The notes under the pieces were generated by a model. It saw nothing but the letters and a program-made list of their open reading frames with translations. It searched no databases and was not told the DNA's origin. 64,000 nucleotides of DNA from UMGS755 sp045602005 (GTDB taxonomy: Bacteria; Bacillota; Clostridia; UBA1381; UBA9506), in contig JAZSAS010000010.1 of the NCBI GenBank assembly GCA_045602005.1, forward strand, positions 17,023 to 81,022. Reading direction: 5' to 3'. The position numbers and the translations under genes were made by a program. Below are positions 26,210 through 35,178 of this stretch, piece by piece. The first letter of the stretch is position 1. Each line of letters opens with the position of its first letter.

Positions 26210-26845
26210 TCACGCTAAGAGTGCTTTAATTTTATCAACCAGAGCCAGAATCCGCTCCGATTCCATTTTCATGCTGACACGGTTGACCACAAAACGGGCA
26301 GAGAGGTCACAGATTTCCTCCAACACCACCAGTCCGTTTTCTTTTAAGGTTTTGCCGCTTTCCACAATGTCTACAATGACTTCGGAAAGACCCACCAAAG
26401 GTGCCAGCTCTACAGAACCATGGAGTTTAATAATTTCCACAGACTGTTTTTTCACAAGATGATAGTAGTTTTTGGCGATTTGCGTGTATTTGGTAGCCAC
26501 GCGCATGTTGTGGATTTCGTCAAGATGTCCTTCCAGCTCCTTTGGCCCTGCTACAGCCATGCGGCAGGCACCGAAGCCTAAGTTAATCATTTCATATAAG
26601 TCCTTGCCTGATTCAAGCAAGGTGTCTTTTCCCACAACACCAATATCTGCCGCACCATATTCCACATATGTGGGTACATCGCTGGCTTTGACTAAGATAA
26701 ACTTAAACTTATTTTTTTCATCAGTAAAAATCAGCTTTCTGGATTTTTCCAGCATTTCGCTAACATCCAGTCCTGCCTGTGCCAACAGGTCAATGGTCAA
26801 CTCCGCCAAACGCCCTTTGGCTAAAGCGATTGTAATATATTCCAT
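26210..26845 (-). CDS. hisG: ATP phosphoribosyltransferase catalytic subunit (short form)
   Basis: HisG condenses ATP and PRPP in the first step of histidine synthesis. The 211-residue product is the short form, which lacks the C-terminal regulatory domain and needs HisZ, encoded immediately upstream. Motifs are ALAKGRL, GAADIGVVGKD, ATKYTQIA and the PRPP-binding ESGKTLKENGL. The ATG at 26845 is chosen because homologues begin there, with AAAGGA upstream. The gap to hisZ is five bases. Confidence 0.96.
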   Translation of the reverse strand: MEYITIALAKGRLAELTIDLLAQAGLDVSEMLEKSRKLIFTDEKNKFKFILVKASDVPTYVEYGAADIGVVGKDTLLESGKDLYEMINLGFGACRMAVAGPKELEGHLDEIHNMRVATKYTQIAKNYYHLVKKQSVEIIKLHGSVELAPLVGLSEVIVDIVESGKTLKENGLVVLEEICDLSARFVVNRVSMKMESERILALVDKIKALLA

Positions 26846-26850
26846 GGTTT

Positions 26851-28140
26851 TCAGTCCTTTCCGTTGCAATGGTCGCAGCTGCAATCTGCATCGTGCTCAA
26901 ACAATTCGCACAAATCCACCTGTGTTTTATTTCCAAGCTCCAGATTGTAAATTTGAGCGGTGTGTTCATCAATAACCGTTAAAATGCCTTGAATGCCGTT
27001 TTTCTCAGCGTATGCAAGCAAGGCATCCTCCGACTCGCCGCAAAGGGCTTGTTCAGCCACATAGCCACTCTCACGCAGCGCAGAAAGCACCCGGTGAGCA
27101 AGTGCATGGTCTTTTGATGAAACCAGAAAATCAGCACCCCAAACCGGCTCTAACAGATTCTGACGAGACAGAACGGTTAACAGCCTGTCTGTGCCGATTG
27201 CCATGCCAACGGCAGAAAGTTCAGTGCCGAATTCACCGGTTAAACCATCGTAGCGTCCGCCGGCACAGATAGAGTAGCCAATGCCGTGGGTAATGCCTTT
27301 GAAAATCATTCCGGTGTAACGATTAATGCCTTGCACCAAGGATAAATCAATGGAAATATAAGCCTCATAGCCGTAATCAGCAAGAATGCTATATACCTGT
27401 TTTACATTTCGAATGGCTTCTTTTGCCTGTTCGTTTAATAGTGTTGCATCCAGCCGTTCAAAAATCTCCGGTCCGCCAAACATGGAGGGCAGGGTCTCCA
27501 GCAGAGCAGCCAGGTCTGAATTAATCGGCTTGTTTTGCAAAAATTCATTGATGGCCAGAGAATCTTTTTTATCCATCAGCACCCGCAGTGCTTCTGAATC
27601 TTCTTCCGAAAGACCTGCCTGTGCAACAATGGCCTTATAAAAGTCTACCTGACCGATTTCAATTTGAAATTTTTCAAGACCTGCGGCACGCAGAGCCTCA
27701 ATCGCACAGCAAATAACTTCGGCATCAGCCAAGTCGCTTTTGGCACCAAACAACTCTATACCCGCCTGACAGAATTCCCGTTCGCCGGCGGTGTTCTGGT
27801 CAAGAAAGCGGAATACCTTGCCGCAGTAATACAAGCGCTTGGGATAAACACCGTCATCCAGCTTGCAGGCAACCATTCGGGCAAGACAGGTAGTAATGTC
27901 CGGACGGAGGACTAAAATGCGGCCCTCGGCATCAAAGAATTTAAACATGGTTTCCTGAGGAATTTTGCCGCTGGGGGTGTTAAAGGCATCATAAAACTGC
28001 ATAACAGGTGTTTCAGCCACTTGATAACCATAACTTTCAAACACATCGGCAATTGCTGCCTCGGTTTTCATTTTATTTGCACATTGACGGGGGAGAACAT
28101 CTTGCGTTCCCTCCGGTGTATATCGTTTCCAATCTGCCAT
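26851..28140 (-). CDS. hisZ: ATP phosphoribosyltransferase regulatory subunit HisZ
   Basis: HisZ is a histidyl-tRNA synthetase paralogue that forms a hetero-octamer with short HisG and lends it histidine feedback control. The 429-residue protein begins YTPEGTQDVLPRQC and has class II aaRS-like motifs with LRPDITTCLARM and the HisZ-type GEREFCQAGIELFG. An anticodon-binding-like domain follows. The tail ends in DCSCDHCNGKD, an unusual Cys-rich end. AGGAGG five bases before the ATG at 28140 fixes the start, and a near-consensus promoter lies upstream. Confidence 0.93.
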   Translation of the reverse strand: MADWKRYTPEGTQDVLPRQCANKMKTEAAIADVFESYGYQVAETPVMQFYDAFNTPSGKIPQETMFKFFDAEGRILVLRPDITTCLARMVACKLDDGVYPKRLYYCGKVFRFLDQNTAGEREFCQAGIELFGAKSDLADAEVICCAIEALRAAGLEKFQIEIGQVDFYKAIVAQAGLSEEDSEALRVLMDKKDSLAINEFLQNKPINSDLAALLETLPSMFGGPEIFERLDATLLNEQAKEAIRNVKQVYSILADYGYEAYISIDLSLVQGINRYTGMIFKGITHGIGYSICAGGRYDGLTGEFGTELSAVGMAIGTDRLLTVLSRQNLLEPVWGADFLVSSKDHALAHRVLSALRESGYVAEQALCGESEDALLAYAEKNGIQGILTVIDEHTAQIYNLELGNKTQVDLCELFEHDADCSCDHCNGKD

Positions 28141-28176
28141 AATAACCTCCTGAAAGGTGAATTCACTGATTTTTTT

Positions 28177-28205
28177 ATTATACAACAAATTTTATAAATA
28201 TTCAA
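28177..28205 (-). promoter_or_regulatory. Predicted sigma-A promoter for hisZGH-phosphoesterase-coaX
   Basis: On the minus strand TTGAAT (28205-28200) and TATAAT (28182-28177) are 17 bases apart, about 35 bases upstream of hisZ. The short leader leaves no room for a T-box or His-attenuator. Confidence 0.7.
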
Positions 28206-28271
28206 TAAATTTTTGATAAAATCTTGTATTTCCGGTAGAAAAAGGAGCAATTGTAAAAGAAAAATAAATGA

Positions 28272-28321
28272 GCCGCCTTCGGCACTGGTTTCCATCAGCA
28301 GGAAAAAATGCCAAAGGCGGC
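28272..28321 (-). terminator. Probable terminator after the phosphohexomutase gene
   Basis: A 13-base stem with one G-T pair (GCCGCCTTTGGCA / TGCCGAAGGCGGC on the minus strand) encloses a 24-base loop and is followed by a T-rich tract, 40 bases past the stop of the phosphohexomutase gene. Confidence 0.6.
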
Positions 28322-28361
28322 CTGTAACAATCGATTTGTTGCAATTTGTCAAGACGTTTCG

Positions 28362-29858
28362 TTAAGGCAGCGGTGTAATATCAATACAGTCAAATCCAGA
28401 CAAAAAGTCTTTTAAGACAGCATAAATGCTGTCTAAACATTCCTGTGTATCACACTGAATATCCAGCGGCATCAAGGGGTCGTGGAGAGACAGGCGCAAC
28501 AGGAACCAGCCGTCACCAATGTTCACTCTCACACCCTCGTAGTTGGGTTCTTCCAGGCTCATGCTGTCTGAGGCGGCAACTGTTTTGCTTAGGGCATCCA
28601 GAATGTTTTGTCCGTCTTCCTTAAAGTTTTCGCCAGTGAGGTTCAGCCGGTGTCCGGCGGCCAGCTTGGGCTCTTTCAAATTTGCAATCAGCTCAGTTAA
28701 TTTTCTGCCTTCAGAACGCATATTCACAGCCTGAATCAACAGTTTGGTGACAAGATAGGCACCGTCATCTAAGAAATAGTTTTCTAAAAGGGCTGCATGA
28801 CCGCTGGTTTCAATCGCCAGAGGACAATAAGAGCCTTCTGCATTGAGCCGCTTTGCTTCGTTAATAACGTTTTTATAGCCACGCTTAAATCTGTGATGAA
28901 TGCCTCCCAGTTCACCCTTAATGAAATCTGCAAGGCCAGTAGAGGTAACAGAATCGGTCACAATGGTACCCTTTTTTTCGGCCAGTAAAACAGCAGAAAT
29001 CAGAGCAATTAAACGGTTTTTATTAATTTCACGTCCTGCATCATCTACAATGGCGGCACGGTCAACATCAGTGTCGAAAATAACGCCTAAATCAGAGTTG
29101 GAAGAAAGCACAGCCTGAGAAATGGCATGCATTGCATCTTTATCTTCCGGATTGGGAATATGGTTCGGGAAGGTACCATCCGGCTCTAAGAAACAGCTGC
29201 CGCTTACATCAGCGCCTAAAGGTTTCAGTACTTTTTCTGCATAAAAGCCGCCGGCACCGTTTCCGGCATCCACAGCAATTTTCATGCCGGCAAAGGGCAG
29301 GTCCTTGCCGGTTCCTTTTTTAATGATGTCGGCAATCTGCTCAGCATAGCGGGAAAGATAGTCAAAGGGTTTAACCTCGCCGGCTTTTGCAGCCGCAAAG
29401 TCAAAGCCGTTTTGTGCAAATGTCAGAATTTCTGTGATATCAGCACCCTCTAAACCACCCTCACGGGTAAAGAATTTTAAACCATTGCGGTTAAAGGGGA
29501 GATGACTGGCAGTGAGCATAATAGACGCAAAAACGTTCATTGGCTCGTCAATGGTGCTCATGAACATTGCCGGTGTGGTACAAAGACCAAAGTCAGACAC
29601 AGCGGCACCGGTGGCGGTAATGGCACGGATGCACGCATTTTTAATCCGCTGCGCAGAAATTCGGCTGTCATGACCAACGGCAATGGTGATTTCAGCAGGC
29701 TTCACATCATATTTCTTCTGTAAAAAGGCAACAAAGCCTGCAGCAATGGCCTCAACCACAGGGTCAGTTAAATTAATTTCGGCACCGGGGATTCCTTCAC
29801 ATCCCACACCACGAATATCGCTGCCGTTTTTAAGGGCTGCCCATTCTTTTGAAAGCAT
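28362..29858 (-). CDS. Phosphomannomutase/phosphoglucomutase family protein
   Basis: This 498-residue alpha-D-phosphohexomutase has the phosphoserine loop TASHLPFNRNGLKFF, the metal loop DTDVDRAAI (replacing the common DPDADR), the sugar loop AIETSGHAA and a C-terminal GWFLLRLSLHDPLMPL in place of the RPSGTEP phosphate loop. This branch is found in Clostridia and plants. It should interconvert hexose 6- and 1-phosphates (mannose or glucose) for nucleotide sugars. Its promoter at 29940-29968 overlaps the upstream terminator. The exact substrate is not decidable from sequence. Confidence 0.85.
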   Translation of the reverse strand: MLSKEWAALKNGSDIRGVGCEGIPGAEINLTDPVVEAIAAGFVAFLQKKYDVKPAEITIAVGHDSRISAQRIKNACIRAITATGAAVSDFGLCTTPAMFMSTIDEPMNVFASIMLTASHLPFNRNGLKFFTREGGLEGADITEILTFAQNGFDFAAAKAGEVKPFDYLSRYAEQIADIIKKGTGKDLPFAGMKIAVDAGNGAGGFYAEKVLKPLGADVSGSCFLEPDGTFPNHIPNPEDKDAMHAISQAVLSSNSDLGVIFDTDVDRAAIVDDAGREINKNRLIALISAVLLAEKKGTIVTDSVTSTGLADFIKGELGGIHHRFKRGYKNVINEAKRLNAEGSYCPLAIETSGHAALLENYFLDDGAYLVTKLLIQAVNMRSEGRKLTELIANLKEPKLAAGHRLNLTGENFKEDGQNILDALSKTVAASDSMSLEEPNYEGVRVNIGDGWFLLRLSLHDPLMPLDIQCDTQECLDSIYAVLKDFLSGFDCIDITPLP

Positions 29859-29939
29859 TTACATCATTCCTTATTTTCAGATTTTGTAGCGCAATGAATG
29901 CATTTTATAAAAATCATTCAATATACGTTCTATACAACC

Positions 29940-29968
29940 AGTATACCAAAAAATGGCCGCATTTGCAA
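29940..29968 (-). promoter_or_regulatory. Predicted sigma-A promoter for the phosphohexomutase gene
   Basis: On the minus strand TTGCAA (29968-29963) and TATACT (29945-29940) are 17 bases apart. The -35 box directly abuts the T run that ends the ispH-S1 operon. Confidence 0.6.
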
Positions 29969-30007
29969 GAAAAAAGACTGCTGAATCAAGAAAATCATCA
30001 GCAGTCT
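29968..30007 (-). terminator. Intrinsic terminator of the 16-gene murJ-to-ispH operon
   Basis: A 10-base-pair perfect stem (AGACTGCTGA / TCAGCAGTCT, minus strand) is followed by TTTTTT, 14 bases past the ispH-S1 stop codon. Confidence 0.9.
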
Positions 30008-30020
30008 TATTTGTTTAAAA

Positions 30021-32039
30021 TTATTCTTCGCTCAGTTCAACACCCAAAGCATCACCAATGGTGTCGGTTGTTTCGTCGCTGTAAACAGCAGTTGCTTCTT
30101 CCTCGGCAACCTCTGCGGCAGCTTCTTCAGCAACCGGAGCTGCTTCTTCAACGGGCAGCAGAGCACGAATGCTCAGAGCAATCTTCTTGTTCTCCCAGTC
30201 AATGTCAACAATCTTTGCATCAACTTCCTGGCCGATGGAAAGCTCGTCCTGAGGTTTTGCAATGCGCTTGTTGGCAATCTGAGAAATATGAATCAAACCG
30301 TCAACTGTGGGCAGAATTTCAGCAAATGCACCGAAGGGAAGCATGCGCACAATCTTAACCTTAACAACATCGTCAGTAGCCAGTTTGTTTTTTGCAATTT
30401 CCCAAGGATTATCCAGCGGGTTTTTGTAGCCCAGAGAAATCTTTTTGTTTTCTTCGCCGATTTCTTTAATATAAACCTCAATGGTGTCACCTACGTTGAC
30501 AACCTCAGACGGATGTTTAATTCTGGACCAGGAGAGTTCAGAAATGTGCACCAAACCGTCTACACCGCCGATGTCGACAAAGGCACCGAAGCTGGTGAGA
30601 GATTTAACAATACCATTATATTTCTTGCCAACTTCTGCAGTTTCCCAGAAAGCCTTTTCCAATTCCTGCTTCTGAGCCACTAAAATGGTTTTAATATTAC
30701 CGACAATACGCTTTCTTCTTTCGTTAATGTCGATAATTTTAAAGGGAACAATTTTTCCAACTAACTCGTTTAAGTCAGAAAGGAATCTATCATTTGCCAG
30801 TGAAGCAGGCACAAACACACGAAAACTTCTATATGTAACGATAATGCCGCCGTTAACAACGCTGTCTACTTTCCCTTCCAGAATATCGCCGTTTTTATAA
30901 GCCTCTAAAACTGCCTCCCAGGTTTTGTGAGCGTCAAGACGCTTTTTGGAAAGGGTGATTTTTCCTTCCACGTCGTTCACACGGACAACATATCCTTGAA
31001 TTTCATCGCCAACCTTGACAATATCCTCAGGTGTCAGGCTAGGATCGTCAGAAATCTCTGATGCAGGGATGATACCGTCCTGCTTAACGCCCAGGTCCAC
31101 AATAACCTCTGTGGGACCGACCTCAATTACAGTACCGGTTACAACATCTCCTGTGATGATTTGTTTCAGAGATTCCTCTAAGAGTGTTGCAAAGTCTTTG
31201 TCTTGGTTTTCCATCTTGTTGATTGCCTCCTTAATTATAACCGCTGGCGTTGATGCGCCTGCAGTAATGCCGACTCGTTTGTTTTGAAAGTGCTGAAGAT
31301 TCCCTAAAGCGTCTATAGACTCTGCACAGTACGCTTCGGGGCAGACGTCTTTACAAATTTGGTAAAGCTTTTGAGTGTTGGAACTGTTCTGACCGCCCAA
31401 CACAAGCATAACGTCCACTTGTCCTGCAAGATTTCGGGATTCAGCTTGTCTCTCTTCAGTCGCATTACATATTGTATCAAATATAGTAGTGTTTTGGCAA
31501 GTTTTTTTTAAAAAAAATATTATTTTTTTGTAAATATTTTTATTAAATGTGGTTTGAGCCACAATACAGACCTTATTTTGGGTAGGTGAAAGGGCTTCCG
31601 CCTGCTCTAAATTCTCAATAATTAGAGCAGAATTATCACACCAACCGTTAATGCCAATCACTTCGGGATGGGTTTTATCACCAATGATAATCGTTTGAAA
31701 ACCTTCATTATGATGGCGACTGACCAGATTATGTATTTTTTTTACAAAAGGACAGGTCAGGTCCACGTAGGAAATGTTTTTGGCCTCCAGCTCATCATAG
31801 GTGCTTTTGGGAACACCGTGGGTACGGATAATCACAGTGGCACCTTCCGGCAATTCTGAAAGTGATTCAATCACACTGATGCCCTTTTGTTCCAAATCTT
31901 TTACTACCTGTGCATTGTGGATGATGGGGCCTAGTGTACAGTATTTTTTATTCGGGTCTTCGGCGCATTGATAGGCATTGTCAACTGCCCGTGCCACACC
32001 GAAGCAGAAACCGGCGGTTTTGGCTACTCGGATATCCAT
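30021..32039 (-). CDS. ispH: Bifunctional 4-hydroxy-3-methylbut-2-enyl diphosphate reductase / S1 RNA-binding protein
   Basis: This 672-residue fusion has an N-terminal IspH domain (about residues 1-282) and four S1 RNA-binding repeats (about 295-625), ending in an acidic Ala/Glu-rich tail. IspH makes IPP and DMAPP in the last MEP step; its [4Fe-4S] ligands are the Cys in GFCFGVARAV, DLTCPFVKK and TICNATEERQ, with RTHGV. The S1 part (for example SFGAFVDIGGVDGLVHISEL) resembles ribosomal protein S1. The same fusion is known in Clostridia. The frame is unbroken through the very A/T-rich stretch near 31500. It overlaps plsC by 16 bases and a GGAGAA site precedes the ATG. Confidence 0.95.
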   Translation of the reverse strand: MDIRVAKTAGFCFGVARAVDNAYQCAEDPNKKYCTLGPIIHNAQVVKDLEQKGISVIESLSELPEGATVIIRTHGVPKSTYDELEAKNISYVDLTCPFVKKIHNLVSRHHNEGFQTIIIGDKTHPEVIGINGWCDNSALIIENLEQAEALSPTQNKVCIVAQTTFNKNIYKKIIFFLKKTCQNTTIFDTICNATEERQAESRNLAGQVDVMLVLGGQNSSNTQKLYQICKDVCPEAYCAESIDALGNLQHFQNKRVGITAGASTPAVIIKEAINKMENQDKDFATLLEESLKQIITGDVVTGTVIEVGPTEVIVDLGVKQDGIIPASEISDDPSLTPEDIVKVGDEIQGYVVRVNDVEGKITLSKKRLDAHKTWEAVLEAYKNGDILEGKVDSVVNGGIIVTYRSFRVFVPASLANDRFLSDLNELVGKIVPFKIIDINERRKRIVGNIKTILVAQKQELEKAFWETAEVGKKYNGIVKSLTSFGAFVDIGGVDGLVHISELSWSRIKHPSEVVNVGDTIEVYIKEIGEENKKISLGYKNPLDNPWEIAKNKLATDDVVKVKIVRMLPFGAFAEILPTVDGLIHISQIANKRIAKPQDELSIGQEVDAKIVDIDWENKKIALSIRALLPVEEAAPVAEEAAAEVAEEEATAVYSDETTDTIGDALGVELSEE

Positions 32040-32656
32040 AATGTTACGTTCTCCTTTACTGCAGGTGTATCGCTATAACCGGCCATGTGGAGAATTTTTT
32101 GCATTAGATAATCACTAACCTCCTGCAACTGCTCGCCGGTGAGTTTTTCGCCGTTTTCATTTTTCACATAGATAGGTTTTTCAATATATACATTCACTCT
32201 GGCGAAAGGAAGGTATTTTCCCGAAATAGCCACCGGCACAATGGGAGCACCTGTTTTTTCGGCAATCAGGGCAACACCAGCCTTGGCTGTGTGCTCCTGA
32301 CCTTTGAATACCCGTCGACCCTCCGGAAAAATGGCCATTGCCATGCCGGCCTTTAAGGCTTTTAATGCCGCTTTGATGGCGCTGATATCGCCCTGTCCAC
32401 GGGACACGGGAAACGCCCCTGCCCACCGCAGAATAGCACTCAAAACGGGCACATCAAACAGCTCTTTTTTTGCCATGATTGCCAGTTGACGGGGCAGAGT
32501 GGTGGCGGCCAGGGGACCATCCCAATAGCTTCTGTGGTTCATGGCGATAATAACAGCACCCTCGGCAGGCATGTTTTCTCTGCCGTGGATTTTTAAACGA
32601 AAGAATATATGACCAATGATAAATCCAACAATTTTTCGTGCAATCCGAAATGACAT
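32024..32656 (-). CDS. plsC: 1-acyl-sn-glycerol-3-phosphate acyltransferase
   Basis: PlsC acylates lysophosphatidic acid to phosphatidic acid at the membrane. The 210-residue protein has one N-terminal hydrophobic stretch, the catalytic NHRSYWD (H-x4-D) and the FPEGRR glycerol-phosphate motif, plus the PVSRG block. The ATG at 32656 is preferred, with GAGGAAAGG upstream and a four-base gap to cmk. The order cmk-plsC-ispH/S1 is common in Clostridia. Confidence 0.92.
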   Translation of the reverse strand: MSFRIARKIVGFIIGHIFFRLKIHGRENMPAEGAVIIAMNHRSYWDGPLAATTLPRQLAIMAKKELFDVPVLSAILRWAGAFPVSRGQGDISAIKAALKALKAGMAMAIFPEGRRVFKGQEHTAKAGVALIAEKTGAPIVPVAISGKYLPFARVNVYIEKPIYVKNENGEKLTGEQLQEVSDYLMQKILHMAGYSDTPAVKENVTLWISE

Positions 32657-32660
32657 TCCA

Positions 32661-33329
32661 TCAAAGCCTTTCCTCAATAATTTTTACGAGCTGTTCAAAG
32701 GACTGTTCAAAATTCAGCTCGGTTGTGTCTACTAAAATGCTGTCCGGTGCCTGCTTTAATGGTGAAAAGGCACGGGTAGAATCATTTTTATCCCGCTGCA
32801 AAAGCTCTGCCAAAACATTCTCAAAAGAACAATCTTCGCCCCGCGCTGTCAATTCAAGATATCTCCGGCGGGCACGTTCCTCTGCACTGGCCGTGAGAAA
32901 AATTTTAATGGGCGCATCCGGAAGAACATAGGTGCCGATATCTCTGCCATCCATAATGACATCTTTCGTTTCTGCCAGCTTGCGTTGCATTTCAACCAGA
33001 CGGATGCGAACCTGGGGAATGGCGGATACATCAGAGGCGGCCATGGAGATTTCCGGTGTGCGAATGAGTCCCGTCACATCCTCGCCGTTTAAGAGAATCC
33101 GTTGTCCGTTTTCAGAGGGAATCAGGTCAATTTCAGAGGCATTCACCACATCAATCGCTTCCTGCATCTGTTCTTTAATCATGACCCCTTTCTGCACACA
33201 AGCAAGGCCTGCGGCACGGTACATAGCTCCTGTATCAATATAAACAAAGCCAAACCGGGCAGCCAGCCGTTTAGAAAGGGTACTTTTTCCGGCACCGCCG
33301 GGACCGTCTACTGCTATTTTCATATTCAC
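32661..33329 (-). CDS. cmk: Cytidylate kinase
   Basis: Cmk phosphorylates CMP and dCMP to the diphosphates. The 220-222-residue protein has the P-loop DGPGGAGKST, DTGAMYRAAG, MDGRDIGTYV and the lid TASAEERARRRY. AGGAGG lies just upstream; both GTG at 33329 and ATG six bases later are possible starts. It is 18 bases after the CvpA gene. Confidence 0.95.
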   Translation of the reverse strand: MNMKIAVDGPGGAGKSTLSKRLAARFGFVYIDTGAMYRAAGLACVQKGVMIKEQMQEAIDVVNASEIDLIPSENGQRILLNGEDVTGLIRTPEISMAASDVSAIPQVRIRLVEMQRKLAETKDVIMDGRDIGTYVLPDAPIKIFLTASAEERARRRYLELTARGEDCSFENVLAELLQRDKNDSTRAFSPLKQAPDSILVDTTELNFEQSFEQLVKIIEERL

Positions 33330-33347
33330 ATAGCCTCCTAAAAAGTG

Positions 33348-33998
33348 TTATTTCAGGAAATTCAGTAAAATGTTTTGATTATACATTGTGGAAACATATT
33401 TTGATTCTATTACCAGCTTGGTGGGCTTATTAAAGGTGTTTAAGGTGGTTGTGAAGGTGAGCAATGCCAGAATGAGATACACAAGCAAAATGCCATATAC
33501 ACCGCCCACAATACCGCCCAGCAATTTGTTCGCCGTGCGGATCACCGGCAATCGGGCAACAGCCCCTAACAGCTTTGAAAGCACCCAGAGAATCAGCTTA
33601 ACTAACACAAACACAATCAAAATGCTCAACAGATTTATGGCAAGATTTGCCACGCTGTTTGCCACAGTATCCTGTAAGGCGTCTGCGGTTTCTGTCACGG
33701 CATTTGTCATGGTTTTCTGCAAAGAACCCGGAAGATTTAAGATCACGTCAGGGTCTTCGGTGGCAGGGGCTTCATCGGCTTTGCTGTCGAAGACCTGATA
33801 AACATTCAGGCGAACGTAATCGGCAACAACACTTTCTGTTAAAAAATCAGATACAACGGGGTATAGAGTTAATGCCAGCACCAAAGACAAAAGCAATGAA
33901 GAAAGGCTGAAAACTGATTTGACAAAGCCTTTTCTCATGCCCCAGGCGATCAGTAGCACCATGATGATGCCGGCAACGATATCTGCAAGATTCAGCAT
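33348..33998 (-). CDS. CvpA family membrane protein
   Basis: This protein of about 216 residues has four main hydrophobic helices and the CvpA start LADIVAGIIMVLLIAWGMRKGFV, where the Gly-x-Arg-Lys-Gly loop is typical. A soluble segment (about residues 60-100) lies between helices two and three. CvpA relatives affect colicin V production and envelope integrity; no biochemical activity is known. The ATG at 33998 with AGGAAAGGA eight bases upstream is favoured. Confidence 0.82.
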   Translation of the reverse strand: MLNLADIVAGIIMVLLIAWGMRKGFVKSVFSLSSLLLSLVLALTLYPVVSDFLTESVVADYVRLNVYQVFDSKADEAPATEDPDVILNLPGSLQKTMTNAVTETADALQDTVANSVANLAINLLSILIVFVLVKLILWVLSKLLGAVARLPVIRTANKLLGGIVGGVYGILLVYLILALLTFTTTLNTFNKPTKLVIESKYVSTMYNQNILLNFLK

Positions 33999-34031
33999 TT
34001 GGAACATCCTTTCCTGTGTCATAAATAACGG

Positions 34032-35174
34032 TTAATTCAATCGAATTAGCTCTGCACCTGAGGCTGTGATGCCTATGCCTCTGTCATTGCTGCCGAAAAA
34101 GGCAAAGTCACGCAGGTCGAAGCTTAAATTAATCTGCCGTTTTTCGTGGCAGTGGTGATTTAAAATAGAAATGGTTCTGCCATTATTTATGGCAATGGTA
34201 TCATTTTTTGCCACCAAAAAATCAAACTTTTGCAGTGTGGAGAAGCTGCCGGTTTCTTCGCCCTTGTGATTAAAGGTTTTGATTTCTTCAGCAGCCGACC
34301 CATAGGAAGAGCCTGAAAATGCGAGTACTAGCAGGTCATTGTCTAAAGCATAATGCTGTAGTTCGCGTCCGTCATAAACAGCGTTGCCTACACATTTTCC
34401 ATAGCTGTTGTAAATGCGGGTATAATTGGAGCCAATGCAGTATAAATGACCGCCGCTGTAGCGCACCACAGCATACATGTCATCCTCATAGGTATCGTTT
34501 GTGAAGGGTTTTTCCTTGGCAATGTTAAACATGATTACCTGGTTTTTTGCCTTGCCCTCATCTGTGTTGATGGCAGAAATGGTAATATCCTTATTGTTAT
34601 CGGCAATATCTGCTGCAATTACAGAAAGTTTACCGGAATTCCATTTAAAAATCTCTTCTCCGTCCGGTGTGAAAACCCTGGCAGCGCAGTTATGTAAATC
34701 GCCTTCGGTGATAAGAAGCATATAGCCGCTTCTGTTAATGCTGGCCAAAATAATATTTTCTTCTAAGGAAAGAGATGAAACTTGTCGGCTTCCGTTAAAG
34801 GCAACAGCATTTTTACCGCCTACGTCAAAAAACAGGGCATAGTGGCTGTCAACGCTGATTGCCGGTCGAGAGAGCTTCAACGACAAATCTGCGGCCAGTT
34901 CACCTTTAGAATCAATAATTTTCAAATTCTCTGAGCTGTAAAAATATAAGGTGTTGTCGGAAACTGCCGTTTTATAGGAAATACCGGGGTCAAGCTCAAA
35001 ATTCAGCGTGGTAACGGCGGGTTGCTCAGTAATCGGCACTTGCCTCTCGCGGGAAAAGTAGATACCGGCAAGATAATTTGCCAGAATCAAAAGCAACAGC
35101 GCCCCAACGGTGATGCCTGCCGCCCACAGGATACGGCGCAGCAGACTGGATTTATAAAACATGTTCTGACGCAT
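34032..35174 (-). CDS. DUF5711 family membrane-anchored protein
   Basis: This 380-residue protein has one N-terminal helix (about residues 13-35) and then a long extracytoplasmic domain of repeated beta-strand units (for example DNTLYFYSSENLKIID and DGEEIFKWNSGK) that suggest a beta-propeller. It matches what I recall of the DUF5711 family, found in Clostridia next to CvpA and TruA genes; no function is known. GGGAGTG precedes the ATG. The gap to truA is four bases. Confidence 0.7.
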   Translation of the reverse strand: MRQNMFYKSSLLRRILWAAGITVGALLLLILANYLAGIYFSRERQVPITEQPAVTTLNFELDPGISYKTAVSDNTLYFYSSENLKIIDSKGELAADLSLKLSRPAISVDSHYALFFDVGGKNAVAFNGSRQVSSLSLEENIILASINRSGYMLLITEGDLHNCAARVFTPDGEEIFKWNSGKLSVIAADIADNNKDITISAINTDEGKAKNQVIMFNIAKEKPFTNDTYEDDMYAVVRYSGGHLYCIGSNYTRIYNSYGKCVGNAVYDGRELQHYALDNDLLVLAFSGSSYGSAAEEIKTFNHKGEETGSFSTLQKFDFLVAKNDTIAINNGRTISILNHHCHEKRQINLSFDLRDFAFFGSNDRGIGITASGAELIRLN

Positions 35175-35178
35175 GGTT

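Noticed and set aside
26472..26975. 167-codon open frame on the plus strand opposite hisG and hisZ
   Set aside because: Low-complexity Ser/Pro composition, no ribosome-binding site, and full overlap with two certain genes.
31480..31560. Possible frameshift in ispH at a very A/T-rich stretch
   Set aside because: The frame reads through with the expected IspH order (QTTFNKNIYKK, then DTICNATEERQ), so the region is only A/T-rich.
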